NCBI GenBank assembly: GCA_002404155.1
Contig: DHJC01000054.1
Location: 1-35,402, forward strand
From: Chloroflexi bacterium UBA4730
Lineage (GTDB): Bacteria > Chloroflexota > Limnocylindria > P2-11E
Reading direction: 5' to 3'
DNA length: 35,402 bases
A program made the position numbers and the translations under genes. Positions 30,774 to 35,402 of the stretch are shown in pieces (the stretch's first letter is position 1; each line of letters opens with the position of its first letter). The notes below the pieces were generated by a model. It made no database searches, was not told the origin of the DNA, and saw nothing but the letters and a program-made list of their open reading frames with translations.

Positions 30774-33700
30774 CTAGCTGCACCCCGTGGTGTCGCCACA
30801 GTTCTCGCACTTGTGGCAGGTGCCGTTGCGAACGGTCAGCCAGCCGCAGCGCGGGCAGGGCGGTGCGTCGGGAGTGGAATTCATGCGACGCGGAGTGGTG
30901 CTGTTCGAGCGCGCCGGCTCCGTCCGGGTCGGGTCTTGGGTCGAGGCGGTCGGCATGGCCATCGAGACGGCCTTGCTGAGGAGCTCGAGCTGCGGCGCCG
31001 GATCGACGATCTCGCTCGTGCGGACCAGCCCGAGGGCGAGCTTGTCGTCGGCCGAGAGGAAGCGGTAGCCGATCCAGCGAAAGACGTAGTCGACGATCGA
31101 CTTCGCGAAGCCGAGCTCGGAGTTACCGGTCCAGCCTGATGGCTCGAACCGCATGTGCGCGAATTTCTCGACAAGGTGCGCGAGCGGGACGCCGTACTGG
31201 AGCGACAGCGAGATGCTCGTGGCGAAGGCGTCCATCATGCCGGACAGCGTCGAGCCTTCCTTCGCCATGGTGACGAAGAGCTCGCCTGGCGTGTTGTCCT
31301 CGAACAGGCCAACGGTGATGTACCCCTCGTGCCCCTCGATCGTGAACTTGTGGGTGAGCGAGGCGCGGGTGTCGTGCAGCCGGCGGCGGGGGCGCGCCAC
31401 GACGACCGTCTCGGTCACCGCGGCGGCGGCCCCCTTCTTCGGGTTGGAGGTCTCCTTGCCGGTCGAGACCGGCTGGACCTTCTTGCTGCCGTCGCGGTAG
31501 ATGGCGATCGCCTTCACACCGTGCTTCCATGCTTCAACGTACGCGTCCATCACGTCCTCGACGGTCGCGGTCTCGGGGAGATTGACCGTGTTGTGATTCA
31601 CGATCCCATTGCCGACGAACGCATGGGTGACCGGCACCGAGACGTCAAAGACCTCTTGCACACCAGCGACTTGGACCCGAACGATCGGGCTGAAGTGAAG
31701 ATTCCGTTCGAGGACAACGGCCAGTTCCGCGGGCAGTTCGACGCCTGGAAGGGCAGCGATCCGCTCGATCGACGCACGACTGACCAAGGCAGTGCGGGTG
31801 TCCTTTAGGTAGCTAAACCGGCGAGCCACGCCTGTTCCACGACCCGAGCGCCCACTCCGGCCCTTCGGGAGGAGGTCATAGAGATCGCGTCCACTCGCTC
31901 CCGGGACGACATCCGCGGTGCTCTCACCGAACTCGGCGGCTGCGATCTCGGCTGCGCGCGACCGCTTGTGAGCCTCCGGGAACGCGAGCATCTTGACGAA
32001 TGCCTGCGCGTGCTGCCCAGACGCGTACACCTCGTCGAAGGACTTGTCGTATTTGGCGTTGTACTTGGTGATACGGCTGTGCACGACGCCCAAATTGGTG
32101 AGTACCGCTTGGAGTTCATCAAGCATTGAGGACGAGTCCAGGCAGATGGCCCACTTCGCCACGTCGGATGGCAGGTAGCTGTCCAGGCTCAGTCCACTGA
32201 GGAAGGCGAGCACCCCGGAGCGAGGGGATCTAAGGACAACACCAGGGATTCGCTTGTTCGAGGCACGTTCGCCACACCCGAGGAACGTGAACAACTCGAT
32301 CAACGTCTTGGATGACAACTCCACACACGGGCAGCGATCAGGCTCCCGAGCTACGCGCGCCGATACACCGAAGACACTCTCGCTCAGGGCGACGAGCCGT
32401 GCGATGACCTCCTCATTGGCGTTGGAGATGTGGATCGTCCAGTTGGAGCGAGTCACATGCCCCTCCGCGGCGTATGCGCCGAGGAAGAAGGCCAGATCAT
32501 CGGTCATCGCGGAAGGGACCCGGACGGACTTTTGCGAACCGTGCGCCTCGGATGGCTGGAAGCTGGACAATGACGCGGGTACGCTCGCCCAAACGTCCTC
32601 GCCGTACTGAGTGGCGACATGGTCCCCCGGCTTCAACTCATCGAGACGACGCCAAACCAGACCCTCGTCCATGTCTGCGATGAGCAGACGGTGGTTGGGC
32701 GTTCCGGTCACCCGATGGCCTGATCGCAGTCGGACCTCCATGACCTCGCGAGGACCTCCGTAGTAGAAAGCATCGCTCGCGCGCATTCCATCGAGTGAGA
32801 CAAGGTTCAGATCGATGCTGCGGAAGCTGTTCGGGTCCTGTCCCGAGTACAGGTCGCCGATGCGAACGAGCCCTTGGGCCGTCGAAAGCAACGTATCCGC
32901 GATCACGCACTTCGAGATCGCACCGGAGATGAACGGCTGGACCGAGCCCATCATCTTGATGTGGCCCAGGTGCGAGATCGTCCGTGTGCCGTTCTGCGGC
33001 TTGAACGCGCAGTCGAAGATCGCGAGGTGCCGCTCCGCGAGCTCGGGCGCACCCTCGATCGTCCCGGTGGACTCGATGTGGGCGGTGATCGCGCTGACCT
33101 GACTCTCGGTGTAGCCGAGCTTCGACAGGGCGGAAGGGACGGTCTGGTTGACGAGCTTCAGCATCCCGCCGCCGACGAGCTTCTTGTACTTCACGAGCGC
33201 GATGTCCGGCTCAACGCCCGTCGTGTCGCAATCCATCATGAAGCTGATCGTCCCGGTGGGGGCGAGCACGCTCGCTTGGGCGTTGCGGAAGCCGTTCAGC
33301 TTGCCGATGGCGACCGCGTCATCCCAGGCCTGGCGCGCCGTGCCGAGCAGGTCGGAGGGGACGATCTCCTCACGGATCCGGTACGCGTGCAGGCGGTGCA
33401 TCTCCATGACCCGGTCGTGGCCGACCTGGTTCTTCGCGTAGTTGTCGTAAGGACCGACGACACCGGCTAGGCGCGCTGACTGCGCGTACGACTCGCCGGT
33501 CATGAGCGCGGTGATCGCGGCCGCGTACCCCCGACCCTCATCGGAGTCGTACGCCAGGCCGCGGTCCATGAGCAGGGCGCCCAGGTTGGCGTAGCCCATC
33601 CCAAGCTCGCGGTTCGCGTGCGCGTTCAGGGTGATCTTCGCGGTCGGGTACTCGGTCGAGCCAACGAGGATCTCCTGCGCCGTGAACACGAGGTCGATGG

Positions 33701-35402
33701 CACGGGTGAACCGCTCGCTGTCGAACTCGCCGTCCTCGCGCCGGAACCGCATGAGGTTCAGGCTCGCGAGGTTGCAGGCGGTGTCGTCCAGGCTCATGTA
33801 CTCGCTGCAGTTGGCCACGACGAAACCGTCGACCAGGTACGAATGGTGCAGCGGCTCGTTCAGGTTGTAGACGACAGCCTGTCCATCATCCTCACGAGTC
33901 TCTAGATGCGTGTAGGCCTTCGTCCGGTAACGCTCGCAGTCGCCGAGCAGGCGCGCGAGCGCCGCCTGCTTGCGGGGCGAGGAGAACCCGATCGACGCCT
34001 CGAAGCGTTCGATGTCCGTGCCGGTGATGCGCAGGTCGAATCCGTCCGAGCCGACGTAGGTGACCGCAGTGCCGTCCTTCCGGACATAGGAGAAGCTCGC
34101 TGTGTCGTTCGGCGTGACGCGGTAGATGCGGCCACGGATGCCGAATGCGCTAAGCAGCCGCTGAACGTCCTTCAGGAGTCGCTCGCTGTGACTGCCGAGG
34201 CCGACGTAACGATTGGCCTTGCGGTCCTCGACTCGCGATATGCAGCCATCCGCGCCATAGAGGCCGCGGAGGAATGCGGCCTGGACATCCACCGGAGCGG
34301 TGAATACCGCGGCTGGGACGTGCTTGCTCGGCGACCGATCGGACGTCACGCCGATCCCGCGGAAGAGCTCGCGTACCGCTTCGCTGCCGACGCGGAGCTG
34401 GTCGGTGTCATTGTCCATCTGGATGCGCGTGACTCCTCCAACGAGCTCGGTGAGGAGGCCCTCGTGGGACGCGAGCAAGCCATCGCCGATGTCCTCCTGG
34501 CCGTAGACCCAGGCGGTGGTGTCCTCGGTCAGCGAGCCGTCCCCGATCAGGTGCCCGGTCAGCTCCGCGAGCCCCTCGGACCAGCGGTCCGGCAGCTCGC
34601 GATAGACCGTCGCGGTACCGTTGCGCTTCCGCGAGACCGCCAACCGCTCGACCTTGACCGGAAGCCTCCATGACGCCTCTTCGGCCGGCGTCGGGCTGTC
34701 GTTGAGCAGGACCTCGTCATCCGTGGTCAGGGCCTGCGCCTCGACCCACCCGCGCTTCGTCCAGATGCGGTGGTTCGGGGTGCAGCGCAGGTCCGCGCCG
34801 TTCGAGAACCGGAGGCGCACGATGCGTGAGATCCCGTTCTGCATCACCGCGAGCGGCAATGACGAGACGACGCCATCTGCCGCGACCGGCGCGGTCGCTT
34901 GGTGCGTGTAGACGGCGATGTCCTCGCCTGCCTTCGTGCGCTCGAACAGATCGGCGATCGGAAGGAGGCCGACGGTCGTGTGCACGCGCGCGTCCCCGGG
35001 GAAGCACGGATTTGATCCATTGATGCGCCCGCTCGCCGGGCGGGTGTGCCAGTCGTTGATCGTCGTGTCGAACTGCATGCCCGGATCGCCGCAGGCCCAC
35101 GCAGCCTCGGAGAGCTCGCGCAGGAGCTGGCGGGCCTTGATGGTCTCGAGGGTCTCGCCGGAGCTCACCGCCTTGAGGTCCCAGTCCTCCTCCGAGATGG
35201 CGGCGCGCATGAAGTCGTCGGTGGCCCGCACCGAGTTGTTGGCGTTCTGGAACTGGATGGACTGCCAGGCCTCGCCGTTCAGGCCCATGTCGTAGCCCTG
35301 CTCGCCGAGCGCCCAGGCCTTCTGCTCTTCCTTCGCCTTGCACCAGATGAACTCGCGCACGTCCGGGTGGTCGCTGTTGAGCACGACCATCTTCGCCGCG
35401 CG
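30774..35402 (-). CDS. nrdJ: NrdJ, adenosylcobalamin-dependent ribonucleotide reductase with two inteins (N-terminus outside window)
   Basis: The class II enzyme reduces ribonucleotides to deoxyribonucleotides using adenosylcobalamin. The window holds 1542 codons, of which 839 belong to two inteins, leaving about 703 extein residues. The 5' end lies beyond 35402: the frame reads AAKMVVLNSDHPDVREF at the edge. Extein landmarks are NP|CSEYMSLDDTACNLAS with the N-x-C-x-E radical site, APTGTISFMMDCDTTG, and the C-terminal zinc ribbon CPRCG...CHKCENCGDTTGCS, which carries the redox cysteines. Both inteins are in frame with no stops, so splicing is required for a working enzyme. The inteins are listed separately. 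Residue numbers used there count from the Met at 35390. Confidence 0.95.
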   Translation of the reverse strand, partial: RAAKMVVLNSDHPDVREFIWCKAKEEQKAWALGEQGYDMGLNGEAWQSIQFQNANNSVRATDDFMRAAISEEDWDLKAVSSGETLETIKARQLLRELSEAAWACGDPGMQFDTTINDWHTRPASGRINGSNPCFPGDARVHTTVGLLPIADLFERTKAGEDIAVYTHQATAPVAADGVVSSLPLAVMQNGISRIVRLRFSNGADLRCTPNHRIWTKRGWVEAQALTTDDEVLLNDSPTPAEEASWRLPVKVERLAVSRKRNGTATVYRELPDRWSEGLAELTGHLIGDGSLTEDTTAWVYGQEDIGDGLLASHEGLLTELVGGVTRIQMDNDTDQLRVGSEAVRELFRGIGVTSDRSPSKHVPAAVFTAPVDVQAAFLRGLYGADGCISRVEDRKANRYVGLGSHSERLLKDVQRLLSAFGIRGRIYRVTPNDTASFSYVRKDGTAVTYVGSDGFDLRITGTDIERFEASIGFSSPRKQAALARLLGDCERYRTKAYTHLETREDDGQAVVYNLNEPLHHSYLVDGFVVANCSEYMSLDDTACNLASLNLMRFRREDGEFDSERFTRAIDLVFTAQEILVGSTEYPTAKITLNAHANRELGMGYANLGALLMDRGLAYDSDEGRGYAAAITALMTGESYAQSARLAGVVGPYDNYAKNQVGHDRVMEMHRLHAYRIREEIVPSDLLGTARQAWDDAVAIGKLNGFRNAQASVLAPTGTISFMMDCDTTGVEPDIALVKYKKLVGGGMLKLVNQTVPSALSKLGYTESQVSAITAHIESTGTIEGAPELAERHLAIFDCAFKPQNGTRTISHLGHIKMMGSVQPFISGAISKCVIADTLLSTAQGLVRIGDLYSGQDPNSFRSIDLNLVSLDGMRASDAFYYGGPREVMEVRLRSGHRVTGTPNHRLLIADMDEGLVWRRLDELKPGDHVATQYGEDVWASVPASLSSFQPSEAHGSQKSVRVPSAMTDDLAFFLGAYAAEGHVTRSNWTIHISNANEEVIARLVALSESVFGVSARVAREPDRCPCVELSSKTLIELFTFLGCGERASNKRIPGVVLRSPRSGVLAFLSGLSLDSYLPSDVAKWAICLDSSSMLDELQAVLTNLGVVHSRITKYNAKYDKSFDEVYASGQHAQAFVKMLAFPEAHKRSRAAEIAAAEFGESTADVVPGASGRDLYDLLPKGRSGRSGRGTGVARRFSYLKDTRTALVSRASIERIAALPGVELPAELAVVLERNLHFSPIVRVQVAGVQEVFDVSVPVTHAFVGNGIVNHNTVNLPETATVEDVMDAYVEAWKHGVKAIAIYRDGSKKVQPVSTGKETSNPKKGAAAAVTETVVVARPRRRLHDTRASLTHKFTIEGHEGYITVGLFEDNTPGELFVTMAKEGSTLSGMMDAFATSISLSLQYGVPLAHLVEKFAHMRFEPSGWTGNSELGFAKSIVDYVFRWIGYRFLSADDKLALGLVRTSEIVDPAPQLELLSKAVSMAMPTASTQDPTRTEPARSNSTTPRRMNSTPDAPPCPRCGWLTVRNGTCHKCENCGDTTGCS
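31590..32909 (-). mobile_element. Intein 2 in NrdJ (440 residues)
   Basis: The intein begins at Cys828 after GAISK and ends at Asn1267 before TVNLPETATVEDV. Block A is CVIADTLLSTAQGLV, block B is RVTGTPNHRLLI, and the end is VPVTHAFVGNGIVNHN with canonical His-Asn and Thr as the +1 residue. The first endonuclease motif is LGAYAAEGHV, with Glu976 in the acidic position. The second, FLSGLSLDSYL, is shortened and lacks the usual DG. Splicing residues look intact, while cleavage activity is doubtful. Boundaries are inferred from class II reductase sequence continuing on both sides. Confidence 0.9.
33810..35006 (-). mobile_element. Intein 1 in NrdJ (399 residues) at the radical cysteine
   Basis: The intein begins at Cys129 after RINGSNP and ends at Asn527. 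The next residue, Cys528, starts CSEYMSLDD and is the N-x-C-x-E radical cysteine of the reductase. Block A is CFPGDARVHTTVG and block B is RCTPNHRIW. Two full LAGLIDADG motifs are present: LTGHLIGDGSL (Asp284) and LRGLYGADGCI (Asp381). The C-terminal block is LHHSYLVDGFVVAN. The penultimate residue is Ala, not the usual His. The endonuclease looks intact. Confidence 0.92.

Overview
The window is high-GC bacterial DNA (about two-thirds G+C by eye). A member of the Chloroflexota or a close relative is the best guess. This rests on the combination of a LysW carrier-protein amino-acid pathway, DUF5667 and DUF5679 proteins, a VanW-type protein, a B12-dependent ribonucleotide reductase and many GAF/receiver proteins. 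It is an inference from gene content, not a measured placement.

Layout. Positions 1-7980 hold clpX (partial), clpP and tig in their usual order. About 5.6 kb of signalling genes separates tig from clpPX: a truncated GAF membrane protein, a metallo-beta-lactamase/receiver fusion, a frameshifted Tat lipoprotein dienelactone hydrolase, and a 7TM-GAF histidine kinase with a response regulator. Positions 8026-10017 carry a small conserved protein, a beta-hydroxyacid dehydrogenase and a DinB-like protein. A tRNA-Leu follows, with a decayed LAGLIDADG endonuclease gene ending directly at its 5' end. Positions 11290-14705 are a second signalling block: a small GHDW protein, a receiver, an MBL hydrolase, a GAF/HD-GYP phosphodiesterase and a GAF protein.

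Positions 14878-19983 are a tightly overlapping lysW-lysX-lysY-lysZ-lysJ-lysK operon on the minus strand. It builds lysine and/or ornithine (arginine) on the C-terminal glutamate of LysW, and LysK releases the product. Positions 20019-25610 are a mosaic accessory region. It contains a broken GGDEF gene, an orphan C-terminal fragment with a strong terminator, two small coupled genes, an IS481-type remnant, an intact tRNA-Lys, a frameshifted tyrosine recombinase, a GT87-like membrane protein, a 3' half of tRNA-Phe and a 5' half of tRNA-Lys. The two tRNA-Lys copies share a 40-bp near-identical segment and bracket the recombinase, which makes a ~2.8 kb integrated element likely.

Positions 25703-30228 return to core-like genes: a 47-residue DUF5679 zinc-ribbon protein, a CinA protein with a degenerate amidase domain, a DUF5667 protein and a VanW/peptidoglycan-binding protein. 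From 30774 to the right edge runs the C-terminal part of nrdJ (class II ribonucleotide reductase), interrupted by two inteins. The first sits exactly before the radical cysteine and has an unusual Ala-Asn end. The second has a canonical His-Asn end but a degraded endonuclease motif.

The most promising leads are the two inteins in nrdJ, the tRNA-Lys element with its repeated CCGGGTGA motifs, the duplicated MBL signalling cassettes, and the family of small GHDW proteins.
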